Below, piece after piece: positions 45,516 to 55,723 of a stretch of DNA of 64,000 bases. The position numbers and the translations under genes are program-made. Within the stretch, counting starts at the first letter, position 1. The number at the start of each line of letters is the position of its first letter. The notes beneath the pieces were generated by a model. It was given only the letters and a program-made list of their open reading frames with translations. It ran no database searches and was not told the origin of the DNA. The DNA is from an uncultured Pelagibacteraceae bacterium (GTDB lineage: Bacteria; Pseudomonadota; Alphaproteobacteria; Pelagibacterales; Pelagibacteraceae), in NCBI GenBank assembly GCA_902590915.1, contig CACIYQ010000004.1, forward strand, positions 16,538 to 80,537. Direction: 5' to 3'.

Positions 45516-45914
45516 TTGAATTTACAAAATATTTTACTGTGTATAATTTTTAAGAAAATTTCATTTTCATTTGCTTTTCTCTTACTTACTTCCTGCGCGA
45601 CTATAGTAAATGATGCTGAGGTTCCAGTAACTTTATCATTTAGTGATGGTAGTTCTGGAAGTTGTAATCTTTCAAATAAAAGAGCACAATATCAAGTTGA
45701 TGTTCCTGGCACACACAGAGTTAGGCGTTCTGACGATGCCTTAAAATATGATTGCAAAACCGTAGAAGGTAAAACAGCATTTGGTAGCATTCCAAGCGAA
45801 ATGGAAGGAGCTAAGCTTGCTGGAAGTGTTGTTTTTTTTGATTTAGGTATAACAGATTCAATTAATGACAAACATAGAACTTACACTCCTAATTTTACAA
45901 TACCAATTAAGTAA
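45516..45914 (+). CDS. Small outer-envelope lipoprotein, unknown function
   Basis: The 132-residue frame uses a TTG start at 45516; no in-frame ATG precedes the signal region, so the exact start is uncertain. A hydrophobic stretch SFAFLLLTSC ends in a lipobox with the acylated Cys at about residue 27, followed by ATIVND, a beginning seen in many small CATIVN-type lipoproteins. The mature part is beta-rich with two further cysteines (SCNLS and YDCKT) that may pair. It ends before the hairpin and promoter of rpsD. Confidence 0.7.
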   Translation: MNLQNILLCIIFKKISFSFAFLLLTSCATIVNDAEVPVTLSFSDGSSGSCNLSNKRAQYQVDVPGTHRVRRSDDALKYDCKTVEGKTAFGSIPSEMEGAKLAGSVVFFDLGITDSINDKHRTYTPNFTIPIK

Positions 45915-45930
45915 ATATAAAGGATCATAG

Positions 45931-45956
45931 ATCAAGGAATGAGTTAAATCCTTGAT
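45931..45956. repeat. 8-bp hairpin just upstream of the rpsD promoter
   Basis: ATCAAGGA (45931-45938) and TCCTTGAT (45949-45956) form a perfect stem with a 10-nt loop. It overlaps the first base of the -35 box by one base. It has no T tract in either direction, so it is more likely an operator or an mRNA 3' structure than a terminator. Confidence 0.5.
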
Positions 45957-45983
45957 TGACAAAACAATGAGTAGGTTTATAAC
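45956..45983 (+). promoter_or_regulatory. Strong sigma70 promoter of rpsD, near-leaderless
   Basis: TTGACA (45956-45961, 6/6) and TATAAC (45978-45983, 5/6) are 16 bp apart. The start point would be near 45990, only about five bases before the ATG at 45995, and no Shine-Dalgarno sequence is present. Confidence 0.6.
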
Positions 45984-45994
45984 CCCCATATCAA

Positions 45995-46612
45995 ATGACA
46001 AAAAGATTAAACTCTAAACACAAAGTTGATAGAAGATTAAAGGTTAACCTTTGGGGAAGGCCAAAGAGTCCGTTTAACACTAGAGCTTATGGACCAGGAC
46101 AACATGGTCAAACAAGAACGGCTAAGCCATCGGATTATGGAATTCAGTTACAGGCAAAACAAAAACTAAAAGCTTATTATGGCAATATAAATGAAAGACA
46201 ATTTAGAAATATCTATAAAAAAGCTGTTATGCTTAAAGGTGACACAGGTGAAAATTTAATAGGTTTACTTGAAAGAAGACTGGATGCCGTCATTTATAGA
46301 GCAAAATTTGCAACAACAATTTTTTCAGCTAGACAGTTAATAAATCATGGACATGTGAAAGTTAATGGTAAAAAAGTTAATATTGGAAGTTATTTAGTCA
46401 AAGAAGAAGATTCAATAGAGATTAGAGATAAATCAAAACAATTAGCAATTATTGATATTGCCCTTGCTAATAAAGAAAGAGAAACACCCGAATATCTTCA
46501 AATGGATGAAAAAAATAAAAAATTGAAATTTGTTAGAGTTCCCAAATTTGAAGAAGTCCCGTACCCAATTGTAATGGAACCGAACTTAGTGATTGAATAT
46601 TATTCAAGATAA
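45995..46612 (+). CDS. rpsD: 30S ribosomal protein S4
   Basis: The 205-residue protein has the S4 start [19 protein letters not shown], the [10 protein letters not shown] motif, and the S4 RNA-binding domain [39 protein letters not shown] (near residues 95-135). It binds 16S rRNA early in 30S assembly. It stands alone here, away from the alpha operon. The stop is directly followed by the TTG of the next gene. Confidence 0.97.
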   Translation: MTKRLNSKHKVDRRLKVNLWGRPKSPFNTRAYGPGQHGQTRTAKPSDYGIQLQAKQKLKAYYGNINERQFRNIYKKAVMLKGDTGENLIGLLERRLDAVIYRAKFATTIFSARQLINHGHVKVNGKKVNIGSYLVKEEDSIEIRDKSKQLAIIDIALANKERETPEYLQMDEKNKKLKFVRVPKFEEVPYPIVMEPNLVIEYYSR

Positions 46613-48193
46613 TTGAGCCAAAAAATTTACAAAACTAGTTTTATTTTACTATTTATTTATTTAATTACAGGTATCTACTTAAGTTTAAATGTGGGTATAT
46701 CTCACGATGAATATCATGAGCAATTAAATTGGGAAGTTAATTTTAAAGCGATAAAAAACTTTTTTGAAACTGGAACTTATCAAGAATTACTTCAGTATAA
46801 AGATAGATATCATGGTGTTGGTTTTAATCTATTGAGCCAACCTTTTCAGTACTTAATTAAGGATTTTTTATTAAAATATTTAGATATAAATGAATATGGG
46901 TCCATTTTAATATCTAAGCATACAATAGTTTTTATTTTATTTTTTATATCAGGATTATTTTTTTACAGAATATGTTTATTATTTTATAATGATAAAAGAT
47001 TTGCATTAATCTCTTTATTTTTATTTTTATTATATCCTTATTTTTTTGGACATTCTTTGATCAATCCTAAAGATATTCCATTTCTATCATTTTGGATTAT
47101 AAGCACTTATATTTTATGTAAGATAATTCAAAAACTTCATAAAGACCAAGAAGTTCCCATTAAATATATAGTTTATTTTGCTATTTCTACTTCATTTCTT
47201 ATTTCAATAAGAATTGTTGGAATTTTAATTTTATTACAATTTTTAATTTTCATCATTACTTTTATTGAAATTAAAAAAGCAAGTTTTTTAAATGTATTTA
47301 AAAATAATGTTAAAAATCTTTTAATATTAATATTTACCATTATTTTTTTTACGTACCTGTTAAATCCTATATTCTGGCACGATCCGAAAGAAATAATCAA
47401 TTCCTTTAAATGGATGAGCAAATATCAACAAGATGTAAGCACTTTGACACTTGGTGAATATATGAAAGCACTTAATTTGCCAGCAAGTTACTATTTTATA
47501 TGGTTATTTTTTAAATTACCAATTTTAATAATTTTAGGAATTTTTTTATTTCCTTTAATAGAGAAAAAATTCAATCAAAATAACTTAAATAAAATATTAA
47601 CTATTTCACTAATTTTAACTTGTTTAATAATTTTATTTCTTTTTATCTTGTTTGATGTTGCAATCTATAATGAGATTAGACATATGGTGTTTTTGGTTCC
47701 ATTAATGTTTCTAGTCTCACTAAATCATTTATATTTGTGGAGTAAAAAGTTTTTTTATATTTCAGGTATTTTAGTAATTATCTTTTTTGTGATAGAAAAT
47801 ATTTCTGTAAGTCCATATCAATATACATGGATGAATTCATTTTCTAAATTTTATAAAATAAATAAAAATTTTGAAGTAGACTATTGGGGAATAAGTAATA
47901 GAAATTTATATAGCTTTATTGCGGAACATGCCTCCAAGAATAATTTTGATAAGAGTAAATGTGTCTATGGAGATCTCTACTCAAACGTTTTTTTAGAAAA
48001 TAAAAAATTTAAATGTTTAAAAATGTATAGTGAATTGGACTCTGCAGAGGAGAGACCCTATTATGTGATGCAAAATCATAGAAATTTAAAGAGATCTAAT
48101 CCTAAAGATTGTCAACTAATAAGCAATGAAAATTATAGGTATTCATTTAGCAGTCAAGTTATTAATGTTGGAGCAGTATGGTATTGTAATTAA
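46613..48193 (+). CDS. GT-C fold membrane glycosyltransferase (ArnT/PMT-like)
   Basis: The 526-residue protein has about twelve hydrophobic helices. The SHDEYHEQLNWEVNF loop after helix 1 gives the Asp-Glu motif of GT-C lipid-linked sugar transferases, and a second acidic loop contains GHSLINPKDIPFL. A soluble C-terminal part (about 420-526) follows. It probably moves a sugar from a polyprenyl-phosphate donor at the periplasmic face. The start is a TTG immediately after the rpsD stop, so it may be read through the rpsD promoter. Substrate is unknown. Confidence 0.8.
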   Translation: MSQKIYKTSFILLFIYLITGIYLSLNVGISHDEYHEQLNWEVNFKAIKNFFETGTYQELLQYKDRYHGVGFNLLSQPFQYLIKDFLLKYLDINEYGSILISKHTIVFILFFISGLFFYRICLLFYNDKRFALISLFLFLLYPYFFGHSLINPKDIPFLSFWIISTYILCKIIQKLHKDQEVPIKYIVYFAISTSFLISIRIVGILILLQFLIFIITFIEIKKASFLNVFKNNVKNLLILIFTIIFFTYLLNPIFWHDPKEIINSFKWMSKYQQDVSTLTLGEYMKALNLPASYYFIWLFFKLPILIILGIFLFPLIEKKFNQNNLNKILTISLILTCLIILFLFILFDVAIYNEIRHMVFLVPLMFLVSLNHLYLWSKKFFYISGILVIIFFVIENISVSPYQYTWMNSFSKFYKINKNFEVDYWGISNRNLYSFIAEHASKNNFDKSKCVYGDLYSNVFLENKKFKCLKMYSELDSAEERPYYVMQNHRNLKRSNPKDCQLISNENYRYSFSSQVINVGAVWYCN

Positions 48194-48456
48194 TTTTCCG
48201 AATTTTTTAATTCAATAGCTATTTTTTGGATAAATTCGTTAATTAATCTAGCATCTTCTTTGGAAAGATATCTCTCTTTTTTGATGGCTTTTTTAATTTC
48301 TTCTCTTAGTTTTTCTATACCTTCTTTTCTACCTTCTTTGCTAAGAAGAATTTCACTTTGTTCAGTGATTTGTTTAATTTGTTTTGAAATGGTAAATTCA
48401 TAAATTACTACAATAGCAATTATAACTATAAAAGTTTTATAAATGAATTGTTTCAT
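48190..48456 (-). CDS. Small membrane-anchored coiled-coil protein
   Basis: The 88-residue protein has one N-terminal membrane helix (FIVIIAIVVIYEF) followed by about 60 charged residues with coiled-coil character (KLREEIKKAIKKERYLSKEDARLINEFI). I do not recognise the family. It is last in the pur operon, 19 bp after grxD, and overlaps the convergent glycosyltransferase by 4 bp. Confidence 0.65.
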   Translation of the reverse strand: MKQFIYKTFIVIIAIVVIYEFTISKQIKQITEQSEILLSKEGRKEGIEKLREEIKKAIKKERYLSKEDARLINEFIQKIAIELKNSEN

Positions 48457-48475
48457 TTTTTATGAAAACGAAAAA

Positions 48476-48814
48476 TTAATTTTTACTTTTAAAACTAACA
48501 CCTTTGCTTTCAAATAATTTAGCTAACTCTCCACTCTCAAACATTTCCTTAACAATATCACATCCTCCAATAAATTCGTTTTTAACATATAATTGAGGAA
48601 TTGTAGGCCAGTCACTATAAACCTTAATACCTTCTCTTAGATTTTGATCTTCTAAAACATTTATTCCTTTAAATTTTACCTCCAAAACTTTTAAAATATT
48701 TGACGTGGCCATTGAAAATCCACATTGAGGAGCATCAGGTGTTCCTTTCATGAATAAGCAAACTTCGTTATTTTCAATTTCATTTTTTATTAAATCATTT
48801 GTTTGTTGGTCCAT
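48476..48814 (-). CDS. grxD: Monothiol glutaredoxin
   Basis: The 112-residue protein has the CGFS active site (Cys31 in APQCGFS), KGTPDAP before it, WPTIPQLYV and GGCDIVKEM, matching the single-domain Grx4/Grx5 group. It carries and transfers [2Fe-2S] clusters with glutathione. It is one base after the bolA gene, whose product is the usual partner of monothiol glutaredoxins. Confidence 0.95.
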   Translation of the reverse strand: MDQQTNDLIKNEIENNEVCLFMKGTPDAPQCGFSMATSNILKVLEVKFKGINVLEDQNLREGIKVYSDWPTIPQLYVKNEFIGGCDIVKEMFESGELAKLFESKGVSFKSKN

Positions 48815-48815
48815 T

Positions 48816-49046
48816 TTAATTTTCCTTTGTTTTGATTGCTAAAGCATGTAATTCGTTTCCCATTCTTCCTTTTAATGAATTATAAACCATTTTATGCTGT
48901 TCAATTTTACTCTTTCCAGAAAATTGAGAAGAGGTAATAGTTGCAGAATAATGATTTCCATCGCCAGCCAAATCTTGTATTTCAACAACAGCGTCTGGCA
49001 TTGCCTCTTTTATTAAACTCTCAATCTCATTTAAATTCATCGCCAT
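48816..49046 (-). CDS. bolA: BolA family protein
   Basis: The 76-residue protein has the BolA class II KH-like fold, with IESLIKEAMPDAVVEIQDLAGDGNHYSATITSSQFSGKSKIEQHKMVYNSL; the conserved His in KIEQHKMVY binds the shared Fe-S cluster. It works with the adjacent grxD product in Fe-S delivery. Its start overlaps the purL stop by one base; a second ATG two codons in is also possible. Confidence 0.93.
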   Translation of the reverse strand: MAMNLNEIESLIKEAMPDAVVEIQDLAGDGNHYSATITSSQFSGKSKIEQHKMVYNSLKGRMGNELHALAIKTKEN

Positions 49047-51238
49047 TAGTTACTCATATATTCTTTTAACCACTTTGTATTAAACCCTTTTAATTCGTCA
49101 ATCGTAACTTTTGTCTTTTCATTCAAAAATAGCACATTTTCATTGATTGTTCCAAGTTCATCATAATGAACAGCATTTTTATTTAATATATTTAGTACCT
49201 TTTTTTGATCTTTTTTATTTATCTCTATTATGTATCTACCTTGATCTTCTGAAAAAAAATATTCTATTTCATTTATTAAATATTTTGGCTTTTTAAGATT
49301 AATACCTTTGTTACCTTTTATACACATTTTTGATACAGCCGTAATTATTCCACCTAAAGAAATATCATGCGCACTTTTAATTAAATTGTTATCCATCAAC
49401 TTTAATAATGTTTCGCCATTATTTTTTTCATTAAAAAGATTTATTTCTGGTGGAGGACCATTTTTTTCATTTAATACAACTCTTGCAAATAAACTTTGAT
49501 CAATGTGTCCTTCGGTTTTACCAATAACAAATACTATGTTATCAACTTCCTTAAAATCCATGGTGATCATTTTTGTATAATCGTTTAAGAGACCGACACC
49601 ACCTATAGATGGAGTAGGTTTAATCCCTTGGTTTTTTGTTTGATTGTAAAAAGAAACATTTCCAGACACCACAGGAAATTTTAAATATGAACTAGCCTCT
49701 CCAATTCCTTGAACACATTCAACAAATTCTCCCATATTTTCCTCGTTTTCAGGACTACCAAAATTTAAACAATTTGTAATGGCAACTGGTTTTGCTCCAA
49801 CAGATATTAAATTTCTAAAACTTTCACATACCACTTGTTTTCCACCTGTTAAAGGATGTGCCCAACAATAAACTGCTGATGAGTCAACTGAGGCAGCAAC
49901 TGCTTTGTTGGTACCATGAACCCTGACAACACCCGAGTCCCCTCCAGGTTTTTGAATGGTATCTCCCATTACGGTATGGTCGTATTGCTGCCAAATCCAC
50001 TCTTTGCTACATATATTAGGATTAGCTAAAATTTTTTTTAAAACCTCAATTATTTTTAAATTGTTAATTTCATCTTTGTTAATTTTATTTTTTTTTGGAA
50101 GTTTTGCTTTTTTCCATTTACGATCATACATTGGAGAATTTTCGACTAAAGTATTTACCGGAATATCAGCAACTCTTTCATTATCGAAATAAAGTTCAAT
50201 TTTTTTTGATTTTGTTGTTTTTCCAATTATGGCAAAATCTAAGTTCCACTTATCAAATATCTTTTTAGCTTGTTCTTCTTTTCCGTTTTCTAAAACAATC
50301 AACATCCTTTCCTGGCTTTCAGAGAGCATAATTTCATAGGGTGTCATTTTGCTTTCTCTACATGGAACCTTGTTTAAATTAATTTCTATTCCAAGATTTC
50401 CTTTTGATGCCATTTCTATACTTGATGAGGTAAGACCAGCTGCACCCATATCTTGAATGGCAATAATTGAGTCTCCAGCCATTAATTCTAGACAAGCTTC
50501 AAGTAAAAGTTTTTCTGTAAATGGATCACCTACTTGCACTGTGGGTTTTTTTTCTTCAATTTTGTCATCAAAACTAGCTGAAGCCATACTAGCACCATGA
50601 ATTCCATCACGACCAGTTTTTGATCCTACGTATATAACTGGTTTATTTAAACCTGCTGCTTTTGAATAAAAAATCTTATCTTTTTTAACTAACCCTAAAG
50701 TCATTGCGTTAACTAAGATATTTCCGTTATAAGAGCTATCAAAACTAGTCTGTCCTGCTATTGTTGGAACACCCATGCAGTTTCCATAACCTCCTATTCC
50801 ATGAACCACACCTCTTAAAAGATTTTTAGTTTTTTTATGTTGTGTTGAGCCAAAATGTATTGAATTCAAATTAGCTATAGGTCTTGCGCCCATTGTAAAT
50901 ACATCTCTCATTATCCCACCTACTCCAGTCGCAGCACCCTGATAAGGTTCAATGAAAGAGGGGTGATTATGACTTTCAATTTTAAAGACAATTGCATCAT
51001 TATCTCCAATATCTACAACACCAGCATTTTCTCCAGGACCTTGAATAACTTGCTTACCCTTAGTGGGTAATTTTTTTAAATGTAGTCTTGAAGATTTATA
51101 AGAACAGTGTTCATTCCACATTGCTGAAAAAATCCCTAGTTCTGTGATATTTGGAATTCTTTTTAAAAGTTCACAAATTTTCTTATATTCATCTTTTTTT
51201 AATCCATGATCAATTGCTATTTTTTCGTTAACAATCAT
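49046..51238 (-). CDS. purL: Phosphoribosylformylglycinamidine synthase, large subunit
   Basis: The 730-residue protein is the small-type PurL, which needs PurS and PurQ. It has [39 protein letters not shown], the Mg/ATP region [11 protein letters not shown], and SAHDISLGG. It makes formylglycinamidine ribonucleotide in purine synthesis. The gene overlaps purQ by 4 bp (ATGA) and bolA by one base, so translation is coupled across the operon. Confidence 0.97.
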   Translation of the reverse strand: MIVNEKIAIDHGLKKDEYKKICELLKRIPNITELGIFSAMWNEHCSYKSSRLHLKKLPTKGKQVIQGPGENAGVVDIGDNDAIVFKIESHNHPSFIEPYQGAATGVGGIMRDVFTMGARPIANLNSIHFGSTQHKKTKNLLRGVVHGIGGYGNCMGVPTIAGQTSFDSSYNGNILVNAMTLGLVKKDKIFYSKAAGLNKPVIYVGSKTGRDGIHGASMASASFDDKIEEKKPTVQVGDPFTEKLLLEACLELMAGDSIIAIQDMGAAGLTSSSIEMASKGNLGIEINLNKVPCRESKMTPYEIMLSESQERMLIVLENGKEEQAKKIFDKWNLDFAIIGKTTKSKKIELYFDNERVADIPVNTLVENSPMYDRKWKKAKLPKKNKINKDEINNLKIIEVLKKILANPNICSKEWIWQQYDHTVMGDTIQKPGGDSGVVRVHGTNKAVAASVDSSAVYCWAHPLTGGKQVVCESFRNLISVGAKPVAITNCLNFGSPENEENMGEFVECVQGIGEASSYLKFPVVSGNVSFYNQTKNQGIKPTPSIGGVGLLNDYTKMITMDFKEVDNIVFVIGKTEGHIDQSLFARVVLNEKNGPPPEINLFNEKNNGETLLKLMDNNLIKSAHDISLGGIITAVSKMCIKGNKGINLKKPKYLINEIEYFFSEDQGRYIIEINKKDQKKVLNILNKNAVHYDELGTINENVLFLNEKTKVTIDELKGFNTKWLKEYMSN

Positions 51239-51918
51239 TTTAAATTATTAATTAAGTTTTTAAAAAAAAGAGATCCATCTTCTCCTGAAAGAGAAGTGTC
51301 AATCATTCGCTCTGGATGAGGCATCATACCTAAAACATTTTTTGCTTTATTAAAAATTCCAGCAATATTTTTCATAGACCCATTAGGATTAAACGGTTCT
51401 TCAATTTTACCTTCAGGATCACAATAATTGATCGCAACTTGGGCATTGTCCTCAATTTCTTTTAATTGATCATTTGTACAAAAGTAGTTCCCTTCATTAT
51501 GAGCTATATGCAGTTCTAATACGTCATTTCTAATATTTTTGAAATAACCATTGTTTTTATTATTAATTTTTACAAAAACATTTTTGCAAATAAACTCTAA
51601 GTACTTATTTCTAAGCAAAGCACCAGGAACCAATCCTGTTTCAACTAGAATTTGGAAGCCATTACAAATACCCATTACCATTCCACCAGAATTTGCAAAA
51701 TTAATTACTGATTTCATTATTTTAGATTTAGAGGCCATGCTGCCACATCTAAGATAATCCCCATAAGAAAAACCACCAGGTAAAACTACCAAATCACTCT
51801 TTGGTAATTCATCTTCTTCATGCCACACCATTTTATTTCTAAAACCAAATTTTTTTAAGGCAACATCCATATCTCTATCACAATTAGATCCTGGAAATGT
51901 AATGACTGATGATTTCAT
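51235..51918 (-). CDS. purQ: Phosphoribosylformylglycinamidine synthase, glutaminase subunit
   Basis: The 227-residue class I glutaminase has the start [17 protein letters not shown], the nucleophile elbow GICNGFQIL (Cys near residue 88), and the His-Glu pair in [10 protein letters not shown]. It supplies ammonia to PurL. It lies three bases after purS and overlaps purL. Confidence 0.97.
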   Translation of the reverse strand: MKSSVITFPGSNCDRDMDVALKKFGFRNKMVWHEEDELPKSDLVVLPGGFSYGDYLRCGSMASKSKIMKSVINFANSGGMVMGICNGFQILVETGLVPGALLRNKYLEFICKNVFVKINNKNNGYFKNIRNDVLELHIAHNEGNYFCTNDQLKEIEDNAQVAINYCDPEGKIEEPFNPNGSMKNIAGIFNKAKNVLGMMPHPERMIDTSLSGEDGSLFFKNLINNLK

Positions 51919-51921
51919 TAA

Positions 51922-52164
51922 TTATTGTGCATCAATAATCCTATAATTTTCAATTACAAGATTTGCCAAAAGTTTTTTACACATTTCTTCAACTTTATCT
52001 TTTGCTTTTTTAGGATCAGTTTCTTGAGTGTCAATTTCAAAATATTTACCTTGCCTTACTTCATTGACCTCATTAAATCCCATTCCATCAAGAGCTTGAT
52101 GAATAACTTTACCTTGTGGGTCTAAGACATCTTTTTTAAGCGTTACAATTACTGATATTTTCAT
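51922..52164 (-). CDS. purS: PurS subunit of FGAM synthase
   Basis: The 80-residue protein has the PurS pattern [29 protein letters not shown] and ends with [12 protein letters not shown]. It bridges PurL and PurQ in the complex. Its ATG overlaps the purC stop by 4 bp. Confidence 0.95.
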   Translation of the reverse strand: MKISVIVTLKKDVLDPQGKVIHQALDGMGFNEVNEVRQGKYFEIDTQETDPKKAKDKVEEMCKKLLANLVIENYRIIDAQ

Positions 52165-52946
52165 TTTCGTTTTCTTTTGACTGAGGATAATTTTGTTATA
52201 TTTACTGCACTTAGGTTGGATTGTTCATGAAGAATACCAAGTCTTTTTGCGACCTCGGTGTATGCTGGGATTAGATCTCCTAGATCTTTTCTGAACCTGT
52301 CTTTATCTAATTTTTTATCAGTTAAACGGTCCCATAATCTGCAAGTATCAGGACTTATTTCGTCAGCTAAAATAACATCTTTTTTTCCATTAGCATTCAG
52401 TCTTCCAAATTCTAACTTAAAGTCTATCAGCTTAATTCCTACTCCTCTAAACATGCCGATCATAAAATCATTAATTCTTAAAATCATTTTTTTTAATTTT
52501 TCAATTTCTTTTTTTGATGCCCAATCAAATGCAAGGATATGTTCTTCAGCGATTAACGGGTCACCAAGTTTGTCATCTTTTAAGCAATATTCAATTAAAG
52601 GTTCTTTTAAAACAGTTCCATCTTCAATTCCAAGACGTTTTGTTAAAGATCCTGTTGCAACATTTCTAACAATAAATTCGATAGGGATTATCTCAACAAG
52701 TTTAACAACTTGTTCACGCATATTTAATCTTTTAACTAAGTGATTTTTGATACCTATTTGTGAAAGGCTTGACAGTATATGTTCAGAAATTCTATTATTT
52801 AAAACTCCTTTTCCCTCAATGGTAGATTTTTTTTGATTATTAAAAGCTGTTGCATCATCTTTAAAGTATTGAATTACTAAATCTTTATCACTTGTTGCAT
52901 AAATGATCTTAGCTTTTCCTTCATATAATTTTTTCCCTTTTTTCAT
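52161..52946 (-). CDS. purC: SAICAR synthase
   Basis: The 261-residue enzyme has [14 protein letters not shown] at the start, [14 protein letters not shown], and the substrate region [12 protein letters not shown] and [14 protein letters not shown]. It joins aspartate to CAIR in purine synthesis. It is slightly longer than the usual ~237 because of a short C-terminal extension. The start overlaps the purB stop by one base. Confidence 0.97.
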   Translation of the reverse strand: MKKGKKLYEGKAKIIYATSDKDLVIQYFKDDATAFNNQKKSTIEGKGVLNNRISEHILSSLSQIGIKNHLVKRLNMREQVVKLVEIIPIEFIVRNVATGSLTKRLGIEDGTVLKEPLIEYCLKDDKLGDPLIAEEHILAFDWASKKEIEKLKKMILRINDFMIGMFRGVGIKLIDFKLEFGRLNANGKKDVILADEISPDTCRLWDRLTDKKLDKDRFRKDLGDLIPAYTEVAKRLGILHEQSNLSAVNITKLSSVKRKRK

Positions 52947-54238
52947 TATTTAAAAACTCTTCCAAAGATTAAATTTACATTTTTAAAATGTTTGGAGTAA
53001 CTAAAGATGGATTTAAGTTTTTTTTGAGAAATTTTAGTCATAATTAATTTATCCTTTAAAAGAACATCATATAAATTTAGATTTTCTGCAAAACACTTTT
53101 TTGCATAGCTCTGAACCATTTTATAGGATTTTTCTCTAGCTAATCCAGATTTAATTAATTCTAACATTACTTCTTGTGAAAAAATCAAACCTTTGGTTAT
53201 ATTTAAATTTTCAAGCATTTTTTTTGGATACACAATCATGTTATCTAAAATATTAGTAAGTCTTACTAGAGCAAAGTCAGTTGTGATATTAACATCTGGA
53301 CCAATATTTCTTTCCACACTTGAGTGAGATATGTCTCTCTCATGCCATAGAGCAATATTTTCTAATGCAGGCACAACTGCACTTCTTACCATTCTTGCAA
53401 GTCCGGTTAAGTTTTCACTTAGAATAGGATTTTTTTTATGCGGCATTGCTGATGAGCCCTTTTGTTTTTTTGAAAAATATTCCTGTAGCTCATAAACTTC
53501 AGTTCTCTGCAGATGTCTAATTTCAGTGGCAACCCTCTCTATTGAACCAGCTATAATTCCTAAAACTGAAAAATAAAATGCATGTCTGTCTCTTGGTATA
53601 ACTTGTGATGAAATTGGCTCTACTTTTAAACCTAATTTTTTTGCAACGTGTTTTTCTACACTAGGATTAATGTTAGCAAATGTTCCAACAGCTCCAGATA
53701 TTGCACAAGTTGAAACCTCATCAATTGCAGCTGCTAATCTCTTCCTATTTCTCTTAAATTCCTCGTAAAATGAGGCTAATTTTAATCCAAAAGTAATTGG
53801 TTCTGCATGAATCCCATGACTACGTCCCATGCAAGGAGTTAGCTTATATTTTTTAGCCTGCCTTTTTAAAACTTTTAAAATTTGATCTATATCGTTTAAA
53901 ATGATTGTTCCTGACTGGACTAACTGAATATTGAAACTAGTATCCAAAACATCTGAGGAGGTCATACCTTGGTGAAGATATCGAGCTTTAATTCCAGCTT
54001 TTTCACTAATTGAAGTTAAAAAAGCTATCACATCGTGCTTAACCTCAGACTCTATTTTATGAATTCTTGAAACATTAATTTTAGTTTTTTTTCTAACAAT
54101 AGATGAAACTCCTCTTGGAATTTGTCCAAGTTTTTCCATAGCCTCTGCTGCAGCAATTTCAACATCTAACCAGATTTTATATTTATTTTCCTCTGACCAA
54201 ATGTCAGTTAATTGTTTACGCGAGTATCTTTTAATCAT
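52946..54238 (-). CDS. purB: Adenylosuccinate lyase
   Basis: The 430-residue enzyme of the fumarase/aspartase superfamily has [20 protein letters not shown] at the start, [13 protein letters not shown], the catalytic His in [10 protein letters not shown], and the signature [17 protein letters not shown]. It acts twice in purine synthesis, releasing fumarate from SAICAR and adenylosuccinate. It sits three bases after map. Confidence 0.97.
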   Translation of the reverse strand: MIKRYSRKQLTDIWSEENKYKIWLDVEIAAAEAMEKLGQIPRGVSSIVRKKTKINVSRIHKIESEVKHDVIAFLTSISEKAGIKARYLHQGMTSSDVLDTSFNIQLVQSGTIILNDIDQILKVLKRQAKKYKLTPCMGRSHGIHAEPITFGLKLASFYEEFKRNRKRLAAAIDEVSTCAISGAVGTFANINPSVEKHVAKKLGLKVEPISSQVIPRDRHAFYFSVLGIIAGSIERVATEIRHLQRTEVYELQEYFSKKQKGSSAMPHKKNPILSENLTGLARMVRSAVVPALENIALWHERDISHSSVERNIGPDVNITTDFALVRLTNILDNMIVYPKKMLENLNITKGLIFSQEVMLELIKSGLAREKSYKMVQSYAKKCFAENLNLYDVLLKDKLIMTKISQKKLKSIFSYSKHFKNVNLIFGRVFK

Positions 54239-54241
54239 TAA

Positions 54242-55015
54242 TTATAAGTATGGAGGCTTTGAATAACCTTTAGCAGATTCTGTAAAGATTTCATAACCAT
54301 TTTCAGTAATTCCTAACGTATGTTCAAATTGAGCAGATAAAGATTTATCTTTTGTAACTGCTGTCCAGCCATCATTTAACATCTTTACATCATATTTTCC
54401 TGAATTGATCATAGGTTCAATAGTAAATGTCATACCAGGTCTAAGTTCCATACCTGTATTTTTACTTCCATAATGTAAAATATTTGGTGACTCATGAAAT
54501 GTTGTGCTAATTCCATGACCACAAAAATCTCTTACTACAGAAAAACCTTTTTCTTCAACAAATGACTGAATTGTATATCCAATATCACCTAATTTTATTC
54601 CTGGTTTTAAAATTTTAATTGCTCTCATCATCGACTCGTAAGTTGTCTCGATTAAGTTATTTAGTTTTACAGGAGTTTTGCCAATGCAAAACATTCTACT
54701 AGTGTCACCATAATGTTCATCAACAATTGCAGTTATATCAACATTCACTGCATCACCATCTCTTAAAATTCTATCAGAAGGTATACCATGGCAGACAACA
54801 TGATTTAGAGATGTACATAGTGATTTTGTGAAACCTCTATAATATAGCGGAGCGGAGTAGCCTCCATTATCTCTTATGAACTCATATCCCAATTTATCAA
54901 TGTAATCTGTACTTACACCTTCTTTTATATTTTCAGTTAACATGTCTAGAGTTCTAGCGGCGAGATTACCAGCGACTTTCATCTTTTCGAATTTTTCTTT
55001 ATAATCACTCATCAA
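54242..55015 (-). CDS. map: Methionine aminopeptidase
   Basis: The 257-residue enzyme has YRGFTKSLCTSLNHVVCHGIP, VNVDITAIVDEHYGDTSRMF (two metal Asp), CGHGISTTFHESPNI (metal His) and FTIEPMINSGK (metal Glu), with the last Glu in SAQFEHTLGI. It removes N-terminal methionine, including before Pro1 of the tautomerase encoded at 14471. It overlaps sfsA by 11 bp. Confidence 0.97.
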   Translation of the reverse strand: MMSDYKEKFEKMKVAGNLAARTLDMLTENIKEGVSTDYIDKLGYEFIRDNGGYSAPLYYRGFTKSLCTSLNHVVCHGIPSDRILRDGDAVNVDITAIVDEHYGDTSRMFCIGKTPVKLNNLIETTYESMMRAIKILKPGIKLGDIGYTIQSFVEEKGFSVVRDFCGHGISTTFHESPNILHYGSKNTGMELRPGMTFTIEPMINSGKYDVKMLNDGWTAVTKDKSLSAQFEHTLGITENGYEIFTESAKGYSKPPYL

Positions 55016-55703
55016 GTATTTTAAGTTTTTGATCTATAATAATATTTTTTGAACTTATGTTGCATCTATAAGCTAAAAAATTTACTCCTGCTTTTTTAGC
55101 TAGTAGAAAATTTTTATAATACTGTTCATCTATATCTTTAGCTATTTTAAAATATTTCATATTTTGAATTTGAACTAAAAATAACAGATATGTTTTATAA
55201 CCTTTTTTTATGGCATCAATAAGGGTTAATAAATGTTTTGATCCCCTTGATGTTATAGCATCAGGAAATTCGGCAGTGTTTTTGTCTCTAAATAAAGTAA
55301 CATTTTTAACTTCTACAAAGCTTTTTTGGCTTTTCTTTTCTAATAAAAAATCAAATCGTGTTTCTTTATTATAAAATACCTCTGGTTTAATAACATCGTT
55401 ATTTTTAAGCTCATTAATTAGGTTATTTTCTAAACCATGCTGTGCAATTCTATTAGCCATATGAGTATTAACTCCAACTAAATTTTTTCTCGATTTTATA
55501 ATCTCTAGACCAAATTTAAGTTTTCTTTTTGGATCATTATTGGGAAGTAAATAGACTTCATTACCCTCATCTAACAAGCCTTTCATAGAACCTGTATTTG
55601 GACAATGTGCTGTTACAGTTTCATTTTGTAACTTCACATCTGTAAAAAATCTTTTATATCGCTTGATTAATTTGCCTTTTATTAAAGACTTGGTAAATTC
55701 CAT
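55005..55703 (-). CDS. sfsA: SfsA family nuclease-like protein
   Basis: The 232-residue protein has the SfsA pattern: KGKLIKRYKRFFTDV, AHCPNTGSMKGLLDEGNEVYLLPN, NKETRFDFLLE, SFVEVKNVTLF and AEFPDAITSRGSKHL. The EVKN and Asp positions resemble a restriction-endonuclease fold, and family members bind DNA or act as nucleases. Its real role is unclear. It is the first gene of the minus-strand operon, divergent from the CinA-like gene with 20 bp between starts. Confidence 0.93.
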   Translation of the reverse strand: MEFTKSLIKGKLIKRYKRFFTDVKLQNETVTAHCPNTGSMKGLLDEGNEVYLLPNNDPKRKLKFGLEIIKSRKNLVGVNTHMANRIAQHGLENNLINELKNNDVIKPEVFYNKETRFDFLLEKKSQKSFVEVKNVTLFRDKNTAEFPDAITSRGSKHLLTLIDAIKKGYKTYLLFLVQIQNMKYFKIAKDIDEQYYKNFLLAKKAGVNFLAYRCNISSKNIIIDQKLKILDE

Positions 55704-55723
55704 CTCTAAATTATATATATTAA

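Noticed and set aside
52258..52743. A 161-codon open frame opposite purC
   Set aside because: It lies wholly inside purC on the other strand, shows no recognisable domain, and arises from the low-GC codon pattern of the real gene.
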